NCBI RefSeq assembly: GCF_002813425.1
Contig: NZ_PHUL01000001.1
Coordinates: 3,231,001-3,295,000, forward strand
Direction of reading: 5' to 3'
Source of the DNA: Cellulophaga sp. RHA19
GTDB taxonomy: Bacteria > Bacteroidota > Bacteroidia > Flavobacteriales > Flavobacteriaceae
Length of the DNA stretch: 64,000 nt
The notes under the pieces were generated by a model, which saw only the letters and a program-made list of their open reading frames with translations, was not told the origin of the DNA and did not search any database. The position numbers and the translations under genes were made by a program. Every line of letters begins with the position of its first letter. Position 1 is the first letter of the stretch. Shown one piece after another: positions 1 through 8,727 of this stretch.

Positions 1-2
1 AG

Positions 3-380
3 TGCAGAGCTCCTTTTTTAAATAAAAAAATATGGAACTACTCGCACACTCTTCCAGAGAAGTTTCTAATGAAAGGTTGGGACAAAAAATTTATTTTAAA
101 AGAAGCGTTTAGAGATCAGTTTACTAAAGGCTTTTTAGATAAAAGTAAAAGTGGTTTTGGTGCTCCTGTAGGTGATTGGCTAAAATCTACTTTACGTGCA
201 GAATTAGAGAGTTACATTTTAGAAGAAGATTTAATTAACCAAGATATTTTTGATGCTACTAAAATTAGAGAACTGGTGTACAACCATTTGTCAGGTAAAG
301 AAGATAATACCTTTAAAGTGTGGACTTTTTATTGCTTTCAAAAATGGTATAAAAATATTTATCTAAACACAATTTTATAA
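3..380 (+). CDS. asnB: Asparagine synthase (glutamine-hydrolysing), C-terminal fragment
   Basis: The reading frame is open from the first bases of the window, so this is only the 3' end of a longer gene. The visible 125 residues match the C-terminal end of the AsnB synthetase domain: an RAPFLN segment, then KFILKEAF, then a KSGFGAPVGDWL segment, all typical of class B asparagine synthetases. These enzymes use glutamine nitrogen and ATP to amidate aspartate. AsnB-like amidotransferases are common inside Bacteroidetes polysaccharide loci, where they may amidate sugar acids. The glycosyltransferase genes downstream make that plausible, but the N-terminal glutaminase half is outside the window, so substrate cannot be judged. 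The internal ATG at 69 is not the true start. Confidence 0.85.
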   Translation, partial: CRAPFLNKKIWNYSHTLPEKFLMKGWDKKFILKEAFRDQFTKGFLDKSKSGFGAPVGDWLKSTLRAELESYILEEDLINQDIFDATKIRELVYNHLSGKEDNTFKVWTFYCFQKWYKNIYLNTIL

Positions 381-383
381 TAT

Positions 384-425
384 AAAAAGGCCTTAATAAA
401 TAAAAAGTATTAAGGTCCTTTTTTT
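384..425. terminator. Bidirectional intrinsic terminator
   Basis: A stem of about 15 bp with one bulged base (AAAAAGG-CCTTAATA against TATTAAGGTCCTTTTT) is flanked by A and T runs. It lies between the end of the asparagine synthase gene (+) and the end of the beta-helix lipoprotein gene (-), so it can serve both. Confidence 0.7.
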
Positions 426-433
426 ATATTCAC

Positions 434-2428
434 TTAATTACATGTGTTATTACTCATCACAATCTCACTCTTACTTGTTGTAGAAGCTATTTTAATACAC
501 TCATAATTGTTAATATTTAAATATGTAATTTTATTATTATTTAAAGTTACATCGTAATTTTCTTTATTTAGAGCAATTCCATGACTATTTGATGTATTTA
601 TAATATTATTAGAAATTGTCAAATTATCCGCATTTACGGATTGAATACCTCCAAAAAATGAATTTCTTTCTAGTTTTATTCCTTTAGAACTGGTAATAGT
701 AACTGCTCCCTTAGTATTAAAATTATTATCATAAACATTAATAGTATACTCAGAAGCATAATCTTTCTTATTTAATTGAACAAAGTATAAAGGATTACTG
801 GGTACTGAAATATCATTATTGTATATATCTACATTATTAACATTTGCAATATGCGCCATAATACCCCTACTTGTAGATATATTACTAGTAATAACGTTTT
901 TATATATTTTCATATCAGTAGATTCTTTTAATTGAATTCCTGTTCTACAATTTTCAATTTTATTTTCAAAAATATCTACTAATTTGTGATTCGCAGAAAT
1001 ACCTACTTCATAACCAAATATTACATTTCCTGATATTTCATTATCATAAACGGTTTCTCCTTTGCCACCTGCTATAATTGCCGGTTTACGAGGATCACTA
1101 GTTGCTGTAAAATTATTATTCCTTATCTTAGAATTAGTTGCAAATGTATAACTTACAACATTTTCTAATTCATTATTCTCAATTATAATATTATCACCAG
1201 AAAAAATTGTAATTGCGCCTTCTCTACTACCCGTTTCCTTATTATTTTTTATTACTACATCATGAACTTTTTGGTACAAAACAAGATCTCCTGTAGCAGC
1301 ATCACGTTTTCTTACTGGCTCCATATTAATAGCATACCCAACTACCCCTCCATCAGATTTAGATGTAGGTTGTGAGCTATCTATAAAAGTATTATTGTCA
1401 ATAGAAATATCGTAGCCATCTGTCAAGGCCAAACTCATCATACGCACTTTTTCAAAGGTGCAGTCTTTTATTATTACGTCATTAGTAGGTATATAGTCTG
1501 AATTGAATGTAAAGCCATAAGAATTGATATTTAATCCTCCTAATGAACCCATTGTAAAAGTAATGTTATCCAAAACAATATTATTTGAACTTTTAACTAA
1601 AAATAAATGTGATCCTTCTTCTGCATTTTTCTTAGAATAGTTACGTAAATCTCTATCACCATATAAAGTACCTCCTTTGACTATAGTATTAGATACATTG
1701 TCTAACGCTAATAAAGTAGCAGCAACTTTACCTACAGTAGGAAAAACACGTAAAATAGTATTATCCGTCATTAGTAAAGTAAAGTCGCCTGGTATATTAA
1801 CCGCTTCTTTTTGCGGGTAAAAATTCTGGTTTGTTGTTGTACTTGTAACCTTAGACACTTCAAAATAAGCATCAAACTTGTCTATTGTAAATGTTGTTGC
1901 TCCTATACTTTTTGTATAGAACATTAAATCTTCAAGATTATTATTGTTTTTTTGTGCTATCTGAGACGTAGTAATTCCTTGTACAATATCCCAACGACTT
2001 GGGTGAAATTCAAAGGTTTCGCTTAGTAAACTAACATTACCCTCTACAGTTAAATTTTGGTTTAATAAATTGCCATCAATTTTACCACCAGCGGTAAAGT
2101 TTAAAGTACCATTAATAATTTCGCCTCCTTTATACTCTAAGGTAACTCCTGTTGGTAAACTTACTGTTTTGCCGTCTAAGTCTAATTGGCATTCTATAGC
2201 CAAAGTAGTTCCTGCTGCTATACCGTCTAAAGTATAGTCACAAGGTGTTGTATTTATTTTTAAGTCATCTACAGGTTGTACATCTGGTTCTGTATCTGGT
2301 TCTTCTTCAGCTGCATTTTCTTCAATTACATTTGCTAACAAATCTTCTTGACTACATGAAACTGTTGTTGTAGCTATAACTAAGCTATAAACTAAAACTT
2401 TTACTAGGGTTAATGGCTGCTTATACAT
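434..2428 (-). CDS. Parallel beta-helix repeat lipoprotein
   Basis: The 664-residue protein starts with a hydrophobic signal segment ending in a lipobox-like TVSC (Cys at about residue 25), followed by an acidic linker. It should be a surface or periplasmic lipoprotein. Residues about 60-140 are a beta-rich N-terminal region, and the rest is a long series of short Asn-rich turns (for example IIENNELEN, ISNNIINTS, LNNNKITYL) spaced like right-handed parallel beta-helix rungs. This fold is used by pectate lyases, alginate epimerases and other polysaccharide-active enzymes, and also by plain binding proteins. No catalytic residues can be assigned by eye. Its place at the edge of a glycan locus suggests a polysaccharide substrate, which is inference. 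It converges with the asparagine synthase gene. Confidence 0.7.
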   Translation of the reverse strand: MYKQPLTLVKVLVYSLVIATTTVSCSQEDLLANVIEENAAEEEPDTEPDVQPVDDLKINTTPCDYTLDGIAAGTTLAIECQLDLDGKTVSLPTGVTLEYKGGEIINGTLNFTAGGKIDGNLLNQNLTVEGNVSLLSETFEFHPSRWDIVQGITTSQIAQKNNNNLEDLMFYTKSIGATTFTIDKFDAYFEVSKVTSTTTNQNFYPQKEAVNIPGDFTLLMTDNTILRVFPTVGKVAATLLALDNVSNTIVKGGTLYGDRDLRNYSKKNAEEGSHLFLVKSSNNIVLDNITFTMGSLGGLNINSYGFTFNSDYIPTNDVIIKDCTFEKVRMMSLALTDGYDISIDNNTFIDSSQPTSKSDGGVVGYAINMEPVRKRDAATGDLVLYQKVHDVVIKNNKETGSREGAITIFSGDNIIIENNELENVVSYTFATNSKIRNNNFTATSDPRKPAIIAGGKGETVYDNEISGNVIFGYEVGISANHKLVDIFENKIENCRTGIQLKESTDMKIYKNVITSNISTSRGIMAHIANVNNVDIYNNDISVPSNPLYFVQLNKKDYASEYTINVYDNNFNTKGAVTITSSKGIKLERNSFFGGIQSVNADNLTISNNIINTSNSHGIALNKENYDVTLNNNKITYLNINNYECIKIASTTSKSEIVMSNNTCN

Positions 2429-2803
2429 TTTACTATTTTACTGGGGATTAAAGATACTATTTTAATGCAATAATCGATTAAATGTTAATAAAAATCGACA
2501 ACTAACTTATTCAAATACGAAACAAATTCAGTTTTGGACGTTAACATGCTCATTTTTAACAAAAAAACGTATAAAATATTATTTTTGTAGTATTCTACTT
2601 TATATGAACAAAGCATATACTTTAAATTAAACTCATTTTATGTCCTTTTTAGTATAACCGTTACCGTTAAAATTTACCATTTAATAGATTAAATGTAAAA
2701 ATTAGTGCCTTTTATAAGTAGCTTTGGCTCAGTTTTTAAAAACTACAGTTATTTTTTTACTTAAAAAAAGACCTTTAGTAATCCATAGCAAGCATATAAA
2801 AAT
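2429..2803. other. Intergenic region upstream of the glycan operon
   Basis: This gap of 375 bp separates two divergent genes. I see no ORF with coding character and no recognisable RNA. It contains TAnnTTTG-type -7 elements on the plus strand at 2580-2587 (TATTTTTG) and 2719-2726 (TAGCTTTG), and a short direct repeat (ACCGTT twice) near 2658-2670. Confidence 0.5.
2719..2726 (+). promoter_or_regulatory. Candidate -7 promoter element of the GT4 gene
   Basis: TAGCTTTG fits the Bacteroidetes -7 consensus TAnnTTTG and lies 78 bp upstream of the glycosyltransferase ATG. No good TTTG lies at the expected -33 distance, so support is partial. The alternative at 2580-2587 would give a leader of more than 200 nt. 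Confidence 0.4.
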
Positions 2804-3973
2804 ATGAAACAAAAAATAATACGTGTTACTACTGTACCTGTTTCTCTTAAAGGTTTATTAAAAGGGCAGTTAAAGTATATGAGTAAATACTACACTGTAA
2901 TTGGCGTATCTAGCGGAGGAGATGCACTTAAAGATGTACATAAACAAGAAGGTGTGCCTGTTATTGCGGTAGAACTAACCCGTAAAATAACACCTATTAA
3001 AGATTTAAAATCTGTATATAACCTATACAAAGTTTTTAAAAAAGAAAAGCCCTTTATAGTGCATAGTCACACGCCAAAAGCTGGTACTGCTGCTATGTTA
3101 GCTGCTAAATTAGCTGGCGTACCACACAGGTTACATACTATTGCTGGTTTACCATTATTAGAAGCTACTGGTATAAAAAGAACCATTTTAAATCTTGTAG
3201 AAAAAATAACTTATGCTTGTGCAACTAAAATTTACCCTAATTCTTTTGGGTTACAAGACATTATTATAAATGAAAAATTTACAAACAAAAATAAATTAAA
3301 AGTAATTGGCAAGGGCAGTTCTAATGGTATAGACACCAACCATTTTAACCCAAATTTATATAGTGCAGAAGATAATTTAAACCTAAGAACAAAATTAGGG
3401 TTTACAGCTGAAGATGTTGTTTTTACTTTTGTTGGTAGATTAGTTGCAGATAAAGGTATTAACGAGTTAATAGCAGCTTTTAAAAAGTTAAGCGAAACAC
3501 AACAAAAAGCAAAATTACTATTGGTTGGTACTTTTGAAACAGAACTAGATCCTTTGCATAAAGAAACTTTAGATTTTATAAATAGTAGTAACAATATAGT
3601 TAATGTTGGTTGGCAAGAAGACGTACGCCCTTATTTTGCAATATCTAATGCATTAACATTTCCTAGCTACAGAGAAGGTTTTCCTAATGTTGTTATGCAA
3701 GCTGGCGCTATGAAACTGTATAGTATTGTAACAGATATTAATGGTTGTAATGAAATTATACAAGAAGGTATTAATGGTACTATTATTCCTGTAAAAGATG
3801 CAGATGCGTTGCATGCTAAAATGCTTCAGTTTTATGAACAAAAAGATAGTTTATACAATCCTAATACTTGTAGAGAAGTTTTAGTTAAAAACTATGAACG
3901 ATCTTATATTTGGGAACAACTACGCAAAGAGTATGAGTCTTTAGAAAAAAATAAACTACATAGTAACAGTTAA
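2804..3973 (+). CDS. Glycosyltransferase family 4
   Basis: The 389-residue protein has the two Rossmann-like halves of a GT-B glycosyltransferase. The N-terminal half contains VHSHTPKAG, and the C-terminal half contains FVGRLVADKGINEL and the EGFPNVVMQAG segment that belongs to the EX7E nucleotide-sugar site of family GT4. Enzymes of this kind transfer a sugar from a nucleotide sugar with retention of configuration, at the cytoplasmic face of the membrane. The N-terminus resembles PglA-like and related enzymes that extend undecaprenyl-linked sugars. It is followed by a DegT-like protein and a PglC-type sugar transferase, so a role in building a lipid-linked glycan is likely. Donor and acceptor cannot be told from the sequence. 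Confidence 0.85.
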   Translation: MKQKIIRVTTVPVSLKGLLKGQLKYMSKYYTVIGVSSGGDALKDVHKQEGVPVIAVELTRKITPIKDLKSVYNLYKVFKKEKPFIVHSHTPKAGTAAMLAAKLAGVPHRLHTIAGLPLLEATGIKRTILNLVEKITYACATKIYPNSFGLQDIIINEKFTNKNKLKVIGKGSSNGIDTNHFNPNLYSAEDNLNLRTKLGFTAEDVVFTFVGRLVADKGINELIAAFKKLSETQQKAKLLLVGTFETELDPLHKETLDFINSSNNIVNVGWQEDVRPYFAISNALTFPSYREGFPNVVMQAGAMKLYSIVTDINGCNEIIQEGINGTIIPVKDADALHAKMLQFYEQKDSLYNPNTCREVLVKNYERSYIWEQLRKEYESLEKNKLHSNS

Positions 3974-4116
3974 CGGGTTACAACCTGACTAAGAACAGAA
4001 GTAAACTTCTTAAAAATATTATTAAAAGTACATTAAACAATAAGGTACGTTAATCTAAAATATGCTACCGTATAACCATATATCTGTATATATTTATGTA
4101 CCCCTTTTTTTTTGAT

Positions 4117-4124
4117 TATTTTTG
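4117..4124 (+). promoter_or_regulatory. Candidate -7 promoter element of the DegT-like gene
   Basis: TATTTTTG matches TAnnTTTG and sits 28 bp upstream of the ATG at 4152. No convincing -33 TTTG is present at the usual distance. The 178-bp gap after the glycosyltransferase gene leaves room for separate transcription. Confidence 0.4.
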
Positions 4125-4151
4125 AACTATAATAATTAAGTTTAAAAATTA

Positions 4152-5219
4152 ATGGATAGCAAAGCGGGTATAGGATCTTTTTTTCATAGTACAGATGCTA
4201 ATGCTATAGCTAATTTTAATACTCAAGACTATATTACAGAGTATGAACTTTTTTATACAGGTAGACACGCTATTAAATATATTTTTGATAAGCTTATTTC
4301 TGAAGAAACTATAGAAAAAATATGGCTTCCAAAATATTACTGCCAACATGTTACTAGTTGGTTACAAAACTGTTATTCTAACATTTTTTTTTACACAATA
4401 GATCCTTTTAACGAAGCGCACAATTTAAATGTATTAGATTTTGCTACTGAAAAAGATATTGTGCTTTTAAATAATTTTTGGGGATTTTTCTCCTATAACA
4501 TTCCTACTTCATCTAAAAAACCTTTTTGCATAGAAGACCATTCTCACGGATGGTTAAGTACTGGCTGCTTAACTAGTAAGGCTGATTATTGTGTTGCATC
4601 TTTACGAAAAACATTACCTATACCCTTAGGTGGTATTTTATGGAAACCTAATAATGGTAAAATAAAAAACTCTAGTATAAAGGCTTTATCTGATACCGCA
4701 TTTTATGATAATTGGGACCTTGTACACAAAGCAATGCATTTAAAAAAAGAATACATTGCCAATACAGCTGAATCTAATATAAAAGACACGTTCTTAAAAC
4801 TTATAGGAGCATCTGAAACTTATTTACAACACCAATATGATGTAGTTGCACTTAAAGAAGAACATAAAATTTATATGGAGTCTTATTTGTATAAAGATTA
4901 CACTTTTTATAAAAAGGAAAATTTAAAATCTCTTTTACAACTTATAAATAATAATGGTAACTTTATAATTCTAACAAATACTATAAATACACCTTTTGGC
5001 CTACATTTAGCTTTTAAAGATAGAGCTGCTTTTACAAGTCTAAAAGCATTTTTAATAAGCAAAGATATTTACCCATCTGAGTTATGGCCTGGAAATGAAA
5101 AAACAGATAGCTGGTCTTATTTATTAAACATACATATAGACTACAGATATACAAATAAAGATATGGCTTATATAGCCACCTCAATTAACCAATGGGGTAA
5201 TTCTAATACAACAAATTAA
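4152..5219 (+). CDS. Diverged DegT/DnrJ/EryC1-like PLP-dependent protein
   Basis: This 355-residue protein is not a canonical aminotransferase, but it keeps landmarks of the DegT/DnrJ/EryC1 fold. There is an LPKYYC segment near residue 60 where family members have a conserved small-domain strand. An IEDHSHG segment holds the aspartate expected to bind the PLP ring nitrogen. An SLRKTLPIPLGG segment near residues 155-166 has a lysine where the Schiff-base lysine would sit, followed by the usual GG. Sugar aminotransferases of this family make 4-amino or 3-amino nucleotide sugars. Its neighbours, a PglC-type transferase and a PglD-like acetyltransferase, act on such sugars, so an aminotransferase role would fit. 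The rest of the sequence is strongly diverged and the function stays open. Confidence 0.6.
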   Translation: MDSKAGIGSFFHSTDANAIANFNTQDYITEYELFYTGRHAIKYIFDKLISEETIEKIWLPKYYCQHVTSWLQNCYSNIFFYTIDPFNEAHNLNVLDFATEKDIVLLNNFWGFFSYNIPTSSKKPFCIEDHSHGWLSTGCLTSKADYCVASLRKTLPIPLGGILWKPNNGKIKNSSIKALSDTAFYDNWDLVHKAMHLKKEYIANTAESNIKDTFLKLIGASETYLQHQYDVVALKEEHKIYMESYLYKDYTFYKKENLKSLLQLINNNGNFIILTNTINTPFGLHLAFKDRAAFTSLKAFLISKDIYPSELWPGNEKTDSWSYLLNIHIDYRYTNKDMAYIATSINQWGNSNTTN

Positions 5220-5245
5220 ACACAAGAACCAAAACAACCAAAAAC

Positions 5246-5860
5246 ATGTACATTAATTTTTTTAAAAGAATCATAGATTTTATACTTGCTGCCATAGGCT
5301 TTGTATTTTTATCTCCTTTTTTCTTTACTGTTGCCATTGTATTATTTTTTTCTAACAATGGTAAAATTTTCTTTTTTCAGCCTAGGCCAGGTAAAAATGA
5401 GAAGATTTTTAAAGTAATAAAGTTTAAGTCTATGAACGACAAAAAAGATGAAAACGGAGAACTACTACCTTTTCATTTACGAGTTACAAAATTTGGTAAC
5501 TTTATACGTAAATATTCTTTAGATGAAATACCTCAGTTACTAAACGTATTAAAAGGAGAAATGAGTTTAGTTGGGCCTAGACCCTTGTTAGTGCAATACT
5601 TACCATTGTATAACGATTTTCAAAAACAAAGACATGTAGCAAAACCAGGTATTACTGGCTGGGCGCAAGTAAATGGTAGGAATGCCATTTCATGGGAACA
5701 AAAATTTGAGCTAGATGTTTGGTATGTAAAAAATAGATCTTTTAAAACAGATGTTAAAATTTTACTACTAACAGTAAAAAAAGTATTTGTAAAAGAGGGT
5801 GTTAATAGTAGTGAAAACCTTAATATGTCTACATTTACTGGCACACCAACAACTAATTAA
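5246..5860 (+). CDS. PglC-type phosphoglycosyl transferase (bacterial sugar transferase)
   Basis: At 204 residues this has the size of the small monotopic phosphoglycosyl transferases. A hydrophobic N-terminal segment (about 8-36) forms the re-entrant membrane helix. The catalytic pair Asp93-Glu94 lies in the LDEIPQLLNV motif, at the same positions as in Campylobacter PglC, followed by SLVGPRPL and the KPGITGWAQVNGR motif. These enzymes move a phospho-sugar from a UDP-sugar to undecaprenyl phosphate, the first membrane step in glycan assembly. The gene lies 26 bp after the DegT-like gene and about 110 bp before the PglD-FemAB fusion, matching the order of steps around UDP-diacetamido-bacillosamine-type sugars. 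The true donor sugar is not proven. Confidence 0.9.
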   Translation: MYINFFKRIIDFILAAIGFVFLSPFFFTVAIVLFFSNNGKIFFFQPRPGKNEKIFKVIKFKSMNDKKDENGELLPFHLRVTKFGNFIRKYSLDEIPQLLNVLKGEMSLVGPRPLLVQYLPLYNDFQKQRHVAKPGITGWAQVNGRNAISWEQKFELDVWYVKNRSFKTDVKILLLTVKKVFVKEGVNSSENLNMSTFTGTPTTN

Positions 5861-5969
5861 TTAATATTTAGTTAAAAGCTTCCCCCGTTTCAAACTATAA
5901 TTACTTTTATAACAATACATAAAAGTTTTTAGTAAATTAATAGTATACTTAATCTTATTTTTTGCAAAA

Positions 5970-7664
5970 ATGGATGAATCTAACAAAATAAAAGTTCGTT
6001 TGTATGGTGCAGGTGGTCATGCACACGTAATTATTGATACATTAAAATCTAATGGCTACGAAATTACAGATGTTTTTGATAATGCGCCAAAAAATAGCCT
6101 ATTTGCATCTTTAAAAGTAGAAAAAATTGACGCTAACTTTAAAAACTTTCCTAATTCAGGTAGTCCTTTAATTATTGCTATTGGAAACAATAAAATAAGA
6201 AGAAAAATTGCAGCAGTATTAGATGTAGATTACATTTCTATAAAACATAACTCAGCTATAGTATCTACCAGTGCCAAAATAGGAAAAGGTACTGTAATTT
6301 TTGCAGGAGCAATAGTACAAGCAAATAGTAACATTGGAGAGCATGTTATTATTAATAGTGGTGCAAATATAGATCATGATGCAAAAATTGAAGATTATGT
6401 TCATATAGCTCCTCAGGTTACTTTATGTGGAGATGTATATATAAAAGAAGGTGCATTTATTGGTGCTAACTCTGTTATAATACCTCAAATTACAATTGGT
6501 AAATGGGCTACAGTGGGTGCTGGAACAGTTGTTTTAGAAAATGTTCCTGATTATGCTACAGTTGTTGGAAATCCAGGAAAAATAATTAAGAAAAAAGCTA
6601 AGGGAAAACAGTATGATTTATATGTAAAAAAGCTAAATACTGTAGAGGAAATAAATACATACAAAGAATTACTTAGTAATTATTGGGATAATAATGTTTA
6701 CTACACCTATGAGTATTTAAAATATTATGAAAATGAACATGATCAATTACGTTATTTTTTATTAAATGTAGATGGAATTCCTAATACTATTATGCCTTTT
6801 TATATAAGAGACATAAAAGACAAAACATATAAGGATGTAATTACTCCTTATGGTTACGGAGGTCCTTTATGCAAAAATTGTGATGACACAAAAATATTAT
6901 CTAAATTTTGGGAATTAGCAGATAAATGGTATCGTAAAAACAATATTGTATCAGAATTTGTACGCTTTAACCTAAATGGGAATCACACTAATTATAGTGG
7001 AGAATTAACCGAGACACTATTAAATGTAAAAGGTGAAGTAAAAGAAACTGATGAAGAACAATGGACTACTTTTTCTTCAAAAGTTAGAAACAACTACAGA
7101 AAAGCCGAAAAACACCAACTAACGTTTAAATTATACGAAGGAAAAGCGATTACTGACAGTGTGATAGAAAATTTTCATAAAGTATATATTGAAACAATGG
7201 ACCGTAATAATGCTAAGGATATTTACTATTTTCCTAAGCAGTACTTTGAAAATCTAATAAAAGCAAATCCAGACAGTTTTGCAATAGCTAAGTCTTATAA
7301 AGATAATGTAGTGGCTTCTGTAGAGCTAATTATTATAAATGAAGCTACATTATACGCTTTTTTAGGAGGCACTAGAGCTAAATATTTTGAATGCAGACCC
7401 AACGACTTTTTAAGAGTAGAAATTTTAAAATGGGCTGTACTAAACAATAAAAAATATTACGTTTTAGGTGGCGGTCTTACTAATGGTGACGGACTTTATA
7501 AAAGTAAAAAAGTGTTTTTTCCAAAAGATGAGGATGTTATATTTTACACGGGTAGAAAAATAATTAATGAAGATGCATACACACTACTAAGTAAAAACAT
7601 TATTAACTCTAAAAAATATGATGAAAATTGTAATTTTTTCCCAGTTTACAGACTAAGTTTGTAA
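5970..7664 (+). CDS. Fusion of a PglD-like sugar N-acetyltransferase and a FemAB-like GNAT domain
   Basis: The 564-residue protein joins two enzymes in one uninterrupted frame. Residues 1-210 resemble PglD/NeuD acetyltransferases: the nucleotide-sugar motif GAGGHA (13-18), then left-handed beta-helix hexapeptide repeats with the catalytic-type His136 in NIDHD, ending in VVGNPGKIIKK. Residues about 215-564 resemble the FemAB/BioF2-type GNAT fold (PYGYGGPL, KVRNNYRKAEK, ETMDRNNAKDIYYF, LGGGLTNGDGLYK). PglD acetylates the 4-amino group of a UDP-amino sugar. FemAB-like proteins transfer aminoacyl or other acyl groups to amines. Together they suggest two-step acylation of an amino sugar, which is inference. 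The C-terminal half is a paralogue of the next gene, which starts 10 bp downstream. Confidence 0.85.
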   Translation: MDESNKIKVRLYGAGGHAHVIIDTLKSNGYEITDVFDNAPKNSLFASLKVEKIDANFKNFPNSGSPLIIAIGNNKIRRKIAAVLDVDYISIKHNSAIVSTSAKIGKGTVIFAGAIVQANSNIGEHVIINSGANIDHDAKIEDYVHIAPQVTLCGDVYIKEGAFIGANSVIIPQITIGKWATVGAGTVVLENVPDYATVVGNPGKIIKKKAKGKQYDLYVKKLNTVEEINTYKELLSNYWDNNVYYTYEYLKYYENEHDQLRYFLLNVDGIPNTIMPFYIRDIKDKTYKDVITPYGYGGPLCKNCDDTKILSKFWELADKWYRKNNIVSEFVRFNLNGNHTNYSGELTETLLNVKGEVKETDEEQWTTFSSKVRNNYRKAEKHQLTFKLYEGKAITDSVIENFHKVYIETMDRNNAKDIYYFPKQYFENLIKANPDSFAIAKSYKDNVVASVELIIINEATLYAFLGGTRAKYFECRPNDFLRVEILKWAVLNNKKYYVLGGGLTNGDGLYKSKKVFFPKDEDVIFYTGRKIINEDAYTLLSKNIINSKKYDENCNFFPVYRLSL

Positions 7665-7674
7665 ACTATGTTTA

Positions 7675-8703
7675 ATGATTATTACCATTACGACTAAAGA
7701 TCATTGGGATTCTTTTTTGACAAAAATCAATAGTTATGATTTTTACCACACCTATGACTACCACAAACTAACAGTAAAAGATACAGAAAGTTTTAGATTA
7801 TTAACTTATACAAAAAAAGAAGTTTGCATAGCTATACCCATTATAGTTAGGCCTATTGATGGCTCATTATATTATGATGCAACTTCTGTTTATGGTTATG
7901 CTGGTCCGCTTGAAAACGGAATTAATGATGAATTTATTAATGATGATTTTATAAGTTGCTTAAATACTTATCTAAAAAAAGAAAAAATTATATCTATATT
8001 TTCAAGGCTAAATCCTTTTGTAAATTATCAAGAAAAAATACTTAAAAACGTTGGCTTAGTAGATAATATGGGGCCTATAGTAACTATAAACTTAGGACTA
8101 ACTGCAGAGGAACAGCAAAAACAATTCTCTAAAACAACAAAAAGGTATTTAAAAAAAACTAAAAAACATTGTGATATAAGGTATAGCAAATCAGAATCTG
8201 ATCTTGATACTTTTATGAAGCTGTATTATGAAAATATGGATAGAGTTAACGCAAAGGAAGAATACTATTTTACAAAAGAATACTTTTATAACTTGCTAAA
8301 ATCTAATTCTTATAACACACAGTTAATTTTTGCTACCCTTAAAGAAACAGGTGAAATAATTTCTGGAGCACTGTTTATTAATGCCACTAATAAAGTTATT
8401 CAATACCATTTATCTGGAACCGCTAATAAATACTTATACCTAACACCAATAAGACTTTTTATAGATGAAATAAGAATTAAAGCGAATGAAAATAATTATA
8501 ATTTTTTAAATTTAGGAGGAGGATTAGGCAGTAAAGATGATAATCTTTTTAGGTTTAAATCATCATTTTCTAATGAATATAAAATGTTCAAAACCTGGAA
8601 ATACATTGTAAATAAAAGTGCATATGAAGAGTTATGTAACACTAAAAACATAAGTATTGATAAAGAAGTTTACAAAGGATTCTTCCCTGCATACAGACAA
8701 TAA
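7675..8703 (+). CDS. FemAB-like GNAT family acyltransferase
   Basis: This 342-residue protein aligns along its length with the C-terminal half of the preceding fusion protein. Shared blocks include HTYDYHKL, VYGYAGPL, TKRYLKKTKKH, ENMDRVNAKEEYYF and LNLGGGLGSKDDNLF. The pair looks like a tandem duplication, one copy being fused to PglD. The fold is that of FemAB/FemX peptidyl transferases and BioF2-like acyltransferases found in polysaccharide gene clusters, where they probably add an acyl or aminoacyl group to an amino sugar. Whether the donor is an aminoacyl-tRNA, acyl-CoA or acyl-carrier protein cannot be seen. It is the last gene of the plus-strand glycan cluster and ends in a compact terminator. 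Confidence 0.8.
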   Translation: MIITITTKDHWDSFLTKINSYDFYHTYDYHKLTVKDTESFRLLTYTKKEVCIAIPIIVRPIDGSLYYDATSVYGYAGPLENGINDEFINDDFISCLNTYLKKEKIISIFSRLNPFVNYQEKILKNVGLVDNMGPIVTINLGLTAEEQQKQFSKTTKRYLKKTKKHCDIRYSKSESDLDTFMKLYYENMDRVNAKEEYYFTKEYFYNLLKSNSYNTQLIFATLKETGEIISGALFINATNKVIQYHLSGTANKYLYLTPIRLFIDEIRIKANENNYNFLNLGGGLGSKDDNLFRFKSSFSNEYKMFKTWKYIVNKSAYEELCNTKNISIDKEVYKGFFPAYRQ

Positions 8704-8727
8704 AAAAAGCCCTTTTGGGCTTTTTTT
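8702..8727. terminator. Compact bidirectional terminator overlapping both stop codons
   Basis: A perfect 11-bp stem (AAAAAAAGCCC / GGGCTTTTTTT) with a TTTT loop lies exactly between the two convergent genes. It includes part of the TAA of the FemAB-like gene (8701-8703) and of the SGNH gene (8726-8728), and the A and T runs serve both strands. Confidence 0.85.
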
